From Candidatus Obscuribacterales bacterium (GTDB lineage Bacteria; Cyanobacteriota; Vampirovibrionia; Obscuribacterales; Obscuribacteraceae), in contig JAGVKB010000066.1 in NCBI GenBank assembly GCA_020050835.1, forward strand, positions 1-64,000: a stretch of DNA of 64,000 bases, given 5' to 3'. Shown piece by piece: positions 45,854 to 53,487 of this stretch. The first letter of the stretch is position 1, and each line of letters begins with the position of its first letter. The notes below the pieces were generated by a model that did no database searches, had not been told where the DNA came from, and saw only the letters and a program-made list of their open reading frames with translations. The position numbers were made by a program, and so were the translations under genes.

Positions 45854-46014
45854 TTGCTTATCGGTCTCCGGAGCTTCGGTCGAGGAAGCGCTTATCAGTC
45901 GAAACAGGGCGCCCTTTGTACAAGAATCGCCGGTCGGCGGAAATTCCACATCCCCAACTCGGGGGAAGCTTGTCGAGACAACCGGTTATGGACTCCACTT
46001 AAAGGACTAATCAA

Positions 46015-46788
46015 TTAGGACAAGCCGGTCTGAGAACCGATATTGCCAGCCAAGCTTTCGGCTTCGGCCACTAGCTGATCGGACTCTTGAGTTCGGCCTA
46101 GCTTTTTCAGGAAATCGGCATAGGCTCGCAAAACTTGTTCTAGCCCGCGCCATTTTGCACGCTGGCGATAAGCATCAACCGAACGCTTGAAAGACTTCTC
46201 GGCATCTTCGTTTTTGCCTAGCTCTTGAAAGGTAATCGCCTGATCGTAAAGGAAGTCTTCGACTGGTCCCCAGGGCGTATCAGCCGCAGTGACAGCTTTC
46301 TTGAGGAGAGCTTCGGCATCGGTCCATTTACCGGTTTTCTCGTATAAATGGATGAGTCTTCCAGTCACATGAAGGATGTCCGGGCGATCCGCACGCGAAG
46401 TCTTTTGATGAATCTCGAGCGCTTTCTTAAGAAGCGGTTCGGCCTCTTCGAGCCGCCCCTGGGCCAGGTAGCACTCAGCCAGATGCTCGACGACCGGACC
46501 AACCTTTGCATGCTCTGGATAGTAAGCCGCCTCAAGCATTGTTTGGGCCTTTTTGAACTGCTCCTCGGCTGCCGGATAGCTCTTCTGCAAAAGGTCGAGC
46601 CGCCCAAGCGCAAAATGCGTCTCAGCTACGGCCGCAGCATTTGGACCCAATTCACTCTCCTTGAGCCGAAGCGCTTCATTGAGCCGGGAAGCTGCTTCTT
46701 CGTATCGGCCGAGCGTCTCGGCACGGGCGGCCTGCTGCTCTTTGACTTCGGCAGCATAGAGCGCGTTTTGAGTTTCTGACTGTTTCAT
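46015..46788 (-). CDS. TPR protein
   Basis: This 257-residue soluble protein has about five 42-residue TPRs of the kinesin-light-chain type (for example RLNEALRLKESELGPNAAAVA and LKKALEIHQKTSRADRPDIL). No signal peptide, TM or enzyme domain is present. It resembles the TPR part of the kinase at 28047-30815 and of the protein at 58310-58756, so these could share partners. The 46789-46966 gap upstream should hold its promoter and shows nothing else. Confidence 0.85.
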   Translation of the reverse strand: MKQSETQNALYAAEVKEQQAARAETLGRYEEAASRLNEALRLKESELGPNAAAVAETHFALGRLDLLQKSYPAAEEQFKKAQTMLEAAYYPEHAKVGPVVEHLAECYLAQGRLEEAEPLLKKALEIHQKTSRADRPDILHVTGRLIHLYEKTGKWTDAEALLKKAVTAADTPWGPVEDFLYDQAITFQELGKNEDAEKSFKRSVDAYRQRAKWRGLEQVLRAYADFLKKLGRTQESDQLVAEAESLAGNIGSQTGLS

Positions 46789-46966
46789 AATCTGATTCTA
46801 TCCAGGGTTGGTTTTCAAGCTAGCGAGCAGGAAGCTCCAGCTGATCTTATCGTGTCGAAAAGCAAATTACCCGCTAAGTAAACTCAGAAGCGGCCAGCAG
46901 TGCCGGACCTAAAGAGATTGGGATCAAATATATTGTTTGTCTAGGCAGCAATTTACCGAGGTAAAG

Positions 46967-47180
46967 GTGGACAAAAGCGACTTATTGCCTGGGCTGGCAG
47001 ACCGCTATCACGAGTTTATCGAGCTCAGCCTGTCGACATCAGCTGGTGGTCCAGTCAGGCAGCAAACCGGCTGTCGTAAGCCAGCTCGAGCTGCTATTGT
47101 TGGATCATCTCGATGATCACGGCAAGCCGAGCCTGCCATATGTAACCGAGCTGTTCCTGGTAAGAAAGTTCGCCCACTAA
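46967..47180 (+). pseudogene. Small gene broken by a single-base frameshift
   Basis: A GTG at 46967 with GAGG five bases upstream reads DKSDLLPGLADRYHEFIELS. The +1 frame then continues as LVVQSGSKPAVVSQLELLLL and onward to a TAA at 47180. Joined near 47040, the two give a plausible protein of about 70 residues; neither half alone has both a start and the full length. It could be a true frameshift, a programmed one, or a sequence error. Confidence 0.45.
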
Positions 47181-47275
47181 GACATGCCGAGGTTACAAGC
47201 GAGAGTCCAACCGGCACTTTTCAAGAATTCCTTCGTCCATCTGGGCAAGAGGCGACAATTTAAGGAGGCGCTGTC

Positions 47276-47674
47276 ATGACCAGGTTGCTAGTTAGAATAC
47301 TTTTGTCCGCGCTGGCATTTATGTATATCCTGCCGATGATCGGTGGAATTACTTTCCATGGCGGCTTCGTATCCGCTATCGGCATGGCAGTCTTCTTTGG
47401 AATTATGGTTTGGCTGGTCGATATTGTGGCCGTGGCTCTGTCGGCGATGGTTGCGGTCGGCACGCTCGGCACGGCGCTTTTCTGGTTGATTCCGGTTTGG
47501 CTCTTAGGATTTTGGCTGCTGCCGGCGGTTGCGCTCAAACTTGTGTCCGATTTCATGCCCGCCTATCTGACTGTCTCCGGGTGGATTCCAGCCATTCTCG
47601 GTAGCTTGGTCCTGATGTTGGTCGGACTGGTAACGAGCGGATCGATGTACAACACGGTCAGACGACCAGCATAG
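47276..47674 (+). CDS. Small integral membrane protein
   Basis: This 132-residue protein has about four TM helices (LLSALAFMYILPMIG, VFFGIMVWLVDIVAVALSAM, FWLIPVWLLGFWLLPAVA, ILGSLVLMLVGLVTSG). It starts with ATG behind GGAGG eight bases upstream. The phage-holin family IV and related small membrane families have a similar layout, but I cannot assign it. A terminator follows at 47707. Confidence 0.75.
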   Translation: MTRLLVRILLSALAFMYILPMIGGITFHGGFVSAIGMAVFFGIMVWLVDIVAVALSAMVAVGTLGTALFWLIPVWLLGFWLLPAVALKLVSDFMPAYLTVSGWIPAILGSLVLMLVGLVTSGSMYNTVRRPA

Positions 47675-47706
47675 ACAAGCCGAACTAGTCCAAGCAAACA
47701 CTGTTC

Positions 47707-47740
47707 CCAGGCGCATTCCCGGCGATGCGCCTGGTTCTTT
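47707..47740 (+). terminator. Terminator of the small membrane protein gene
   Basis: CCAGGCGCAT pairs perfectly with ATGCGCCTGG across an 8-nt loop, then TTCTTT. It lies 33 bases after the stop codon. Confidence 0.78.
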
Positions 47741-47831
47741 CAGTCACCACCGGCGGAGCAGCGCCAGCGGTGCCGGAAGCAATAGCCGCAGCCGAAGCCA
47801 CATTACTGTCAGTCAATCAGTAAGCAAACAA

Positions 47832-47898
47832 AAAACAGGCCCGGTCGGTCGAACCTTAGAGGAGGAGGAGAACTAGTCTTTCCTGCCGGACCTGTTTT
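47832..47898. ncRNA. Long hairpin with an exposed SD/anti-SD repeat in its loop
   Basis: AAAACAGG pairs with CCTGTTTT, and CCGG with CCGG, around a 41-nt loop containing GAGGAGGAGGAG. On the minus strand the stem is followed by TTTTTT and the loop reads CTCCTCCTCCTC, which is complementary to Shine-Dalgarno sequences. It is separate from the previous gene, whose terminator is at 47707-47740. It may be a minus-strand small RNA, a bidirectional terminator, or both. No convincing promoter is visible. Confidence 0.42.
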
Positions 47899-48006
47899 CT
47901 GTCAACAGCACAATTTTCTCATTGGAAATTTCTACTTACAACCGTAAAATCCCCACCGCAGGCGTCGCTCGAGACCTCAATTAATTAGCAGGATGCAAGC
48001 ACATAT

Positions 48007-48019
48007 CTGACAATGTCAG
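48007..48019. promoter_or_regulatory. Palindrome CTGACA-A-TGTCAG upstream of rel
   Basis: This 13-nt perfect dyad lies about 90 bases upstream of the probable rel -10 box. It is a candidate operator; no regulator is identified. Apart from this palindrome, the rel promoter and the two hairpins above, the 473-bp gap 47675-48147 shows nothing else. Confidence 0.35.
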
Positions 48020-48107
48020 CAATCATGTAGTAGGAGACATACCGCTTTAACACTAAACAGTTCGTCACGCTGCCCAAATTACGCTGTATTTGGTGTTTGG
48101 GCAAATG

Positions 48108-48113
48108 TATAAT
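48108..48113 (+). promoter_or_regulatory. Probable -10 box of rel
   Basis: A perfect TATAAT lies 35 bases before the ATG. The -35 region is weak (TATTTG with short spacing). Confidence 0.5.
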
Positions 48114-48147
48114 CTTCATTAACTCTATTCCGAAGGCAGCCGCGCAG

Positions 48148-50433
48148 ATGACTCTTGCGATCGAGAATCTTTTATTTGAAGTCCTGGACCGGCAAGAAAG
48201 ACCAGCTGAAGATGTAGCGGTCATACGCAGCGCCTATGAATTCGCCTACAAAGCGCACGACGGGCAGTTTCGCAAGTCTGAAGAACCCTATATCATCCAT
48301 CCGGTGTCGGTGGCCAGAGTCCTGACCGAGCTCAACGCCGACCGTGAGACTATCTGCTCGGCCCTCCTGCACGATGTCGTCGAAGACTGCAACATAAGCC
48401 CGAAGGAGATCGAAGAAAAGTTCGGCGCTCAAGTCAGGAAGATAGTCGAAGGTGTAACCAAGCTCGGCAAATTCAGTTTCAGCTCCAAAGAAGAGCGCCA
48501 AGCCGAGAACTTCCGCAAGCTGATTGTGGCGATCGCCGAAGACGTCAGAGTGGTTTTGGTCAAATTGGCAGACCGGCTGCACAATATGCAGACGCTCGAT
48601 CATATGGCCGAAAAGAAGCAAAAGGAGATAGCCAAAGAGACGCTCGAGATTTACGCCCCGCTGGCCAATCGCTTCGGATTAGGGAAGATGAAGTGGGAGC
48701 TCGAAGATTTGAGCTTGAAATATCTTCATCCCGATGAATTTCAACGAATTGAAGAGATGGTCGCAGCCAGTCGGGCGCAGCGAGAGGCGCTGATCGACCA
48801 GGCTGTCGCCACCCTTAAATCGGACGTCGAGTCGCGCGGGATCAATTCGGACATCGTCGGCCGGCCGAAGCATACGTACGGCATCTGGAAGAAGATGAAC
48901 CTGCAGGGCAAATCGTTCGAAGAGCTTTATGACGTGCTGGCAATTCGCGTCATTATCGACAGCAGCGACGATAAGAATTACTGCGAGCTCGGCTCCGATC
49001 CAGACACGCAAAAGTGTTACGAGGTAATGGGCTTGGTGCACTCGCTGTTCCGACCGATTCCCGGACGCTTCAAAGACTACATAGCGATGGCCAAGCCGAA
49101 CAACTACCAATCGCTCCACACGGTCGTAATCGGTCCGAAGGGTCATGCGATGGAGGTCCAAATCCGAACCAGGCGTATGCACCACGTGGCTGAATTCGGA
49201 ATTGCAGCGCACTGGCGCTACAAAGAGAGCGACGGCGAATCAGTCAAAGCCGACAGTCCAATCGATCGTAAACTCGCCTGGCTCAGACAATTGGTCGAAT
49301 GGCAGCAAGACTTGAAAGATTCACAAGAGTATCTCGATACAGTTAAGATGGACTTGTTCGCCGACGAAGTCTTCGTGTTTTCGCCGCGCGGTGATGTCTT
49401 CGATCTGCCGACCGGTTCGACACCGATTGACTTTGCCTACCGAATCCACACCGATATCGGTCATCACACGATTGGAGCAAGAATCAACGAGCGAATAGTT
49501 CCGTTGAATTCGGTGTTGAAAAACGGTGACATCGCCGAAATTATCACGGCCAAGAATGCTCATCCTCATATGGATTGGCTTAACTTCGCCCAGACGCACA
49601 GCGCAAAAAATCGCATCAGACAATGGTTCAAGAAACACCATCGCGAAGAGCATATTCAGCAAGGTCGCCAGATGCTGGAAGCCGAGCTCGGGCGGCAGGG
49701 GCTTGATGAACTGATCAAATCGGACAAGTTCAAAGAGATCGGCAAACGCCTGAATCTAACCGAATCAGACGACATTCTGGCCGCTATCGGCTACGGCGAT
49801 CTCTCAACGACGCAAGTAGTCAACAAAGTGCGCGAGCAGGAATCACTGGAAAGTCGTGTCGCCAAGCGACTTACCTCCTTGCCGGCTCAACCGGAGCAGC
49901 GCCACGGCAATGTCGGAAGTTTGGGCGGTTTGATGCACCACCTGGCGAAATGCTGTTCGCCCGTGCCTGGTGAGGAGATAGTCGGCGTAGTTACGCGCGG
50001 CAGCGGGATCGCAGTCCATCGCAGCGACTGCAACAATTTGCTCAAGATTGAAGCCGAAAGACACATGCCTGTCGATTGGTCGCAGGAGCGAAACAATACT
50101 TATCCGGCCTCGCTGAAAGTAGAGTGCATCGATCGCGTTGGTATCGCCGGTGATATCTTGAAGAAGATCTCCGACTACAAAATCAACCTCAAGGATTTGC
50201 GGGTCGAAACGCATAAAGACTCGAAGACTGCCACAATTCATCTCATTCTTGATGTGCTCGATATCGATCAGCTGACCAGGATTTCGCAGGCGATCAGCCA
50301 AATTAGCGACGTCTTGCTCGTGCAACGCAGAGATCATCGTAAACGCGGCAACGGCACTAATAACGTGACACCGCTGCCGAAAGGCCGGAGCACAGAACCG
50401 CCACCCAAGAAGCAAGCCAAATCCCGCGAATGA
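48148..50433 (+). CDS. rel: Bifunctional (p)ppGpp synthetase/hydrolase
   Basis: This 761-residue RelA/SpoT homologue makes and degrades (p)ppGpp in the stringent response. The N-terminal HD hydrolase has HDVVED with ALL before it. The synthetase domain has GRFKDYIA, carrying the RXKD motif of bifunctional Rel enzymes rather than the EXDD of RelA. A TGS domain (VFVFSPRGDVFDLPTGST), a conserved Cys region (CCSPVPGEEI) and a C-terminal ACT domain (ECIDRVGIAGDILKK) follow. ATG 48148 is used; the frame is open to a TTG at 48097. It overlaps rdgB by 4 bases in ATGA, so they are translationally coupled. Confidence 0.96.
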   Translation: MTLAIENLLFEVLDRQERPAEDVAVIRSAYEFAYKAHDGQFRKSEEPYIIHPVSVARVLTELNADRETICSALLHDVVEDCNISPKEIEEKFGAQVRKIVEGVTKLGKFSFSSKEERQAENFRKLIVAIAEDVRVVLVKLADRLHNMQTLDHMAEKKQKEIAKETLEIYAPLANRFGLGKMKWELEDLSLKYLHPDEFQRIEEMVAASRAQREALIDQAVATLKSDVESRGINSDIVGRPKHTYGIWKKMNLQGKSFEELYDVLAIRVIIDSSDDKNYCELGSDPDTQKCYEVMGLVHSLFRPIPGRFKDYIAMAKPNNYQSLHTVVIGPKGHAMEVQIRTRRMHHVAEFGIAAHWRYKESDGESVKADSPIDRKLAWLRQLVEWQQDLKDSQEYLDTVKMDLFADEVFVFSPRGDVFDLPTGSTPIDFAYRIHTDIGHHTIGARINERIVPLNSVLKNGDIAEIITAKNAHPHMDWLNFAQTHSAKNRIRQWFKKHHREEHIQQGRQMLEAELGRQGLDELIKSDKFKEIGKRLNLTESDDILAAIGYGDLSTTQVVNKVREQESLESRVAKRLTSLPAQPEQRHGNVGSLGGLMHHLAKCCSPVPGEEIVGVVTRGSGIAVHRSDCNNLLKIEAERHMPVDWSQERNNTYPASLKVECIDRVGIAGDILKKISDYKINLKDLRVETHKDSKTATIHLILDVLDIDQLTRISQAISQISDVLLVQRRDHRKRGNGTNNVTPLPKGRSTEPPPKKQAKSRE

Positions 50434-51026
50434 GAATTGTCCTGGCAACCAAGAACCCCGGAAAGCTCAAAGAGTTTTCGCAACTTGCCGGTGATACTGA
50501 CTGGCTGGACCTCGAGTTGGCACCGGACGATTATCAGGCCGAAGAGACCGGCGACACATTCATGGAGAATGCTGAAATCAAGGCGCGACAGGCAGCGAAA
50601 TTGACCGCCATGATTTCGGTGGCCGATGATTCCGGAATCTGCGTAGAGGCACTCGACGGGCGACCCGGCGTTCATTCGTCGCGCTACTGCGATGGCGATG
50701 AAGCGCTCGGTCGCACCAAGCTGCTAGCCGAACTTGCGGCCGTACCGGCAGACAGGCGTGGTGCTACCTATGTTTGCAGTATGGTAGTTTGCGGAGCCGA
50801 CGGCGCCGTGCTATTTTCTACCGAAGCTCTCTGGAGTGGACAGATTGGCTTTGCGGAAAAGGGCGCCAACGGGTTTGGATTCGACCCGATTTTTTATCTT
50901 CCCGACTGCCAGCTGACAGCAGCAGAGCTAAGCCCAGGCGAGAAAAACTCCGTATCTCACCGCGGGAAGGCCTGGCGACTGGTCCTCAAGTATCTGGCGA
51001 CGATGGTGGCTACAAAAGCGATATGA
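50430..51026 (+). CDS. rdgB: dITP/XTP pyrophosphatase (RdgB/HAM1)
   Basis: This 198-residue house-cleaning enzyme hydrolyses dITP, ITP and XTP to the monophosphates. Key motifs are ATKNPGKLKEF at the start, DDSGICVEALDGRPGVHSSRY, GFGFDPIFYLP and the terminal SHRGKAW. It overlaps rel upstream by ATGA and the next gene downstream by ATGA, so all three are one operon. Length is normal for the family. Confidence 0.96.
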   Translation: MRIVLATKNPGKLKEFSQLAGDTDWLDLELAPDDYQAEETGDTFMENAEIKARQAAKLTAMISVADDSGICVEALDGRPGVHSSRYCDGDEALGRTKLLAELAAVPADRRGATYVCSMVVCGADGAVLFSTEALWSGQIGFAEKGANGFGFDPIFYLPDCQLTAAELSPGEKNSVSHRGKAWRLVLKYLATMVATKAI

Positions 51027-51646
51027 CGGAACAACTGCTTGCAGAAGACTTGAGCATCAGGCTCAATCTATTCGGATTTAGTCTGGCGAAGCTTGAGTCA
51101 ATCTTGGCTAGCGGCGATCTCGACCTGGTAGCCAGACTGAAAGTAGCGCTGATGGAAAGCGAGGACGACCTGGGAGAGCTGCCCGAGGTGATCGCCGAGA
51201 CCGGCAAGATTATCGCAGAGGCGATCGCCAAAGGAGCACCGCTTAACAGTCTGGTAATCGAAGGGGACGCGCACGTGCTGGCAGCATGCCTGCTTGCCGA
51301 GCACGACCAGGACTTTACCCCGACCGGATCGGACAGCTGGCAGGCCGGGGCTTACTGGACGCTAGCTCAACAGTTCGGCGAAGAGCTCGAACCGGAGTCC
51401 CGCAAAATGTTGGGCTATTTCTGCGAAGGCCGCCCGCTTTTCGGCAAGGTAATCGATACCGACAACAAATATTACGGCTATCTGACTGCCGCCGAGCTCG
51501 TTTTCCTCAAGCTCGAACTGGTGCAGCTGGAAGAATACGTCAAAGACTGGGAGGAAGCAGGAACGCTGGAGTTCCTGCGCGACTTGATCACCTGGTTGCA
51601 CACGGTCGCCGAAGCAGAACAGGATCTTTGGTTCTACACCTGGTGA
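51023..51646 (+). CDS. Uncharacterised protein in the rel-rdgB operon
   Basis: This 207-residue acidic, Leu/Glu-rich helical protein starts at an ATG that overlaps the rdgB stop by ATGA. It ends in a Trp/Tyr-rich motif (EQDLWFYTW). I recognise no family. Its tight coupling suggests a role linked to nucleotide quality or growth control, but that is inferred from position only. Its end overlaps the convergent membrane protein by 13 bases. Confidence 0.72.
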   Translation: MTEQLLAEDLSIRLNLFGFSLAKLESILASGDLDLVARLKVALMESEDDLGELPEVIAETGKIIAEAIAKGAPLNSLVIEGDAHVLAACLLAEHDQDFTPTGSDSWQAGAYWTLAQQFGEELEPESRKMLGYFCEGRPLFGKVIDTDNKYYGYLTAAELVFLKLELVQLEEYVKDWEEAGTLEFLRDLITWLHTVAEAEQDLWFYTW

Positions 51647-52584
51647 GCCTGACCGTCTTGAACTTTTCGGCGCCCGACAATACCGCCTAAGAGCGCCGAA
51701 CCGAGTGCAACAGTCGAGATCAGCACCGCCGAAAGCAGAGCGCGCCAACCAAGTCCGGCTCCCATTGCCACCGTATCGAGAGCCAGCGAGAGCAGATTGC
51801 CGAAGAGATTGAGCATGTTTGCCAAGACTAGCGGCAAGATGGAAATTAGCGCGATTGAAAGCACGCTGCTCCAGCGCTTTGCACCGGAAAGCCGAACCGA
51901 AACTGCGGCTGCCGCCAGAGACAAGAACGAATAGGCCGCTAGCTCGAGGCGAAAGTCGACAGCTACCAAACTACAAGCAACCGCCATTGGCAAAAAGGCT
52001 GCCATCGCCGGCAGCAAGGCGACGATCGGGCGTCTCATGCGCTCGCTAAGCGAGCGGTAGACGCTCTGCCCGCCGATTAAACCGCCCAAATAGGCGCCCA
52101 GCCCGCAGACAGTCTGCCCGGCCGTACGAAGCGGATGGATAAGAAAGTCAGGCGGGCTACCTGAGAAGACAACCAAAGTCAGGAAAAGCAGAACGACAGC
52201 GGCTCCAGCCAATATCCATCCGCGCTTGGCGCCGGCTGCAGCCTTGAAATAACCGAGAAAAAGCCCGAACAACATTGGAATGATCGAACAGAGCAAACTG
52301 GTAAAAGCCATTACCCCCTGATTGGCTTCAGCCGCCTGCCCGTAAAGGCTGGCTATCAAATGGTATCCCCAGTCATATCCCACATGAACAGTGACTGCAC
52401 CCAACCAGGCGGCGGCTGCACTGAGCAACAGCGCCATCACAAGCTTGAGCGGTTGCTTTCCAGCCGCTCCACAGACCAGTCCGGTGGACTCGGTTGCGAC
52501 GGCGGCGGGCATCGAGCAGTGCTCCACTAACTCTTCGCCGGCCACCGTCCCTTTGCTTTTGGTCTCGGTTTTGGTTTGCCTCAT
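51634..52584 (-). CDS. Multi-TM membrane protein of unknown function
   Basis: This 316-residue protein has about eight or nine TM helices (for example LVMALLLSAAAAWLGAVTVH, MLFGLFLGYFKAAAG, ISILPLVLANMLNLFGNLL). A charged N-terminus of about 50 residues precedes the first helix. ATG 52584 is preferred to the GTG at 52599 because AAGGTG is well placed. No transporter signature is recognised. Confidence 0.7.
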   Translation of the reverse strand: MRQTKTETKSKGTVAGEELVEHCSMPAAVATESTGLVCGAAGKQPLKLVMALLLSAAAAWLGAVTVHVGYDWGYHLIASLYGQAAEANQGVMAFTSLLCSIIPMLFGLFLGYFKAAAGAKRGWILAGAAVVLLFLTLVVFSGSPPDFLIHPLRTAGQTVCGLGAYLGGLIGGQSVYRSLSERMRRPIVALLPAMAAFLPMAVACSLVAVDFRLELAAYSFLSLAAAAVSVRLSGAKRWSSVLSIALISILPLVLANMLNLFGNLLSLALDTVAMGAGLGWRALLSAVLISTVALGSALLGGIVGRRKVQDGQAHQV

Positions 52585-52979
52585 CCTTCTCACCTTCACG
52601 ATCAGTCTCTAGTTGGAACTGTGCTCTTATTGGCTTTCAACTTGCTGGCTCTGACCGATCTCGATGCTATCACCGGACGACGATCGCTTGCACGCACCTT
52701 GGCAAGCCGGACGCTCTTACAGCTCCTTTCATTACAGTTTGTACTGGCCGGATTAGGAAGGCTAAGTTTGTTAAGGTCGACTAATGAACAACAAATAGGC
52801 TGACTCCGCCGCGAGCCCAGTAGTCAGGAGCAGCTCCGGCTTCAAAAATTTCATGTATAACTCCGGACCGGTGCATATACAATCACTCAGTTGTCAGACC
52901 AGCGTGCCTGTTCAGATTCTGACGGCAAAGCTGAGCATCCCGTCGACCGAATAATTACGGATAGAAAGAGTCGTCAAGC
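52585..52979. other. 395-bp gene-free stretch
   Basis: This is a divergent region between a membrane protein gene and a small plus-strand gene. A short plus-strand frame ending at 52803 encodes hydrophobic sequence but lacks a ribosome-binding site, so I do not call it. No strong hairpin is seen. Confidence 0.5.
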
Positions 52980-53234
52980 GTGAAAGCCGGAATAGACAAC
53001 GAGACAACCCAAACATTGCCCGCGGCGGACAGGCCACACACCGGCAACGAAGAGTTCGTGCATACACTCATGAATCTGCGAGACGGGCTCGAACGATTAT
53101 TGACCGGCAGCGATCAAAGCGAGCCTGCCGATCCGGAGCGGTCGGTCCGGCAGGAGCGCAGCCTGGAGTTGCTGCTCTGGCTTCTAAACCTGGAATCGCG
53201 CTTGCCGCCGTACGGAGATGAGCAACCGGCTTAA
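52980..53234 (+). CDS. Small acidic protein, possible
   Basis: This 84-residue frame starts with GTG. Its middle (RLLTGSDQSEPADPERSV) is polar, and its end is helical and Leu-rich (LELLLWLLNLESRLPPYG). The ribosome-binding site is weak (AGAAAGAG). No family is recognised. Confidence 0.42.
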   Translation: MKAGIDNETTQTLPAADRPHTGNEEFVHTLMNLRDGLERLLTGSDQSEPADPERSVRQERSLELLLWLLNLESRLPPYGDEQPA

Positions 53235-53244
53235 GCGCGGTACG

Positions 53245-53253
53245 CACCACCGG
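53245..53253. repeat. Partial copy of the dispersed CACCACCGG motif
   Basis: CACCACCGG followed by TGATACCG lies 11 bases after the preceding stop codon; the start matches the 15-mer at 12905 and 18174. Confidence 0.35.
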
Positions 53254-53487
53254 TGATACCGCGCCGGCGAAGCACGGTCTACTTGAAGCGCTTGGCAAAC
53301 GGCTTCGGCTTTGGCGCAGCCCAAAGCAATAATGGGTTGTTTTTTGATTGTAAAACATACCGGCGAGCCAGAGACAGGTTAAGGAACCGCCATATCAAGG
53401 CTCCAACTCGATCGCTGCCCGCACTACCCGGGGTAAAATTCTCTCTTTACTGGCTGTCTATCAATCTTCTTCAGTCGAGAGAATTTT

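Noticed and set aside
49843-50448. 201-residue minus-strand open frame opposite the rel C-terminus
   Set aside because: It is the antisense of the conserved Cys region and ACT domain of Rel.
52576-52803. Hydrophobic 75-residue frame in a gene-free stretch
   Set aside because: Two Leu-rich stretches look membrane-like, but there is no ribosome-binding site and it overlaps the leader of a divergent gene; composition alone is not enough.
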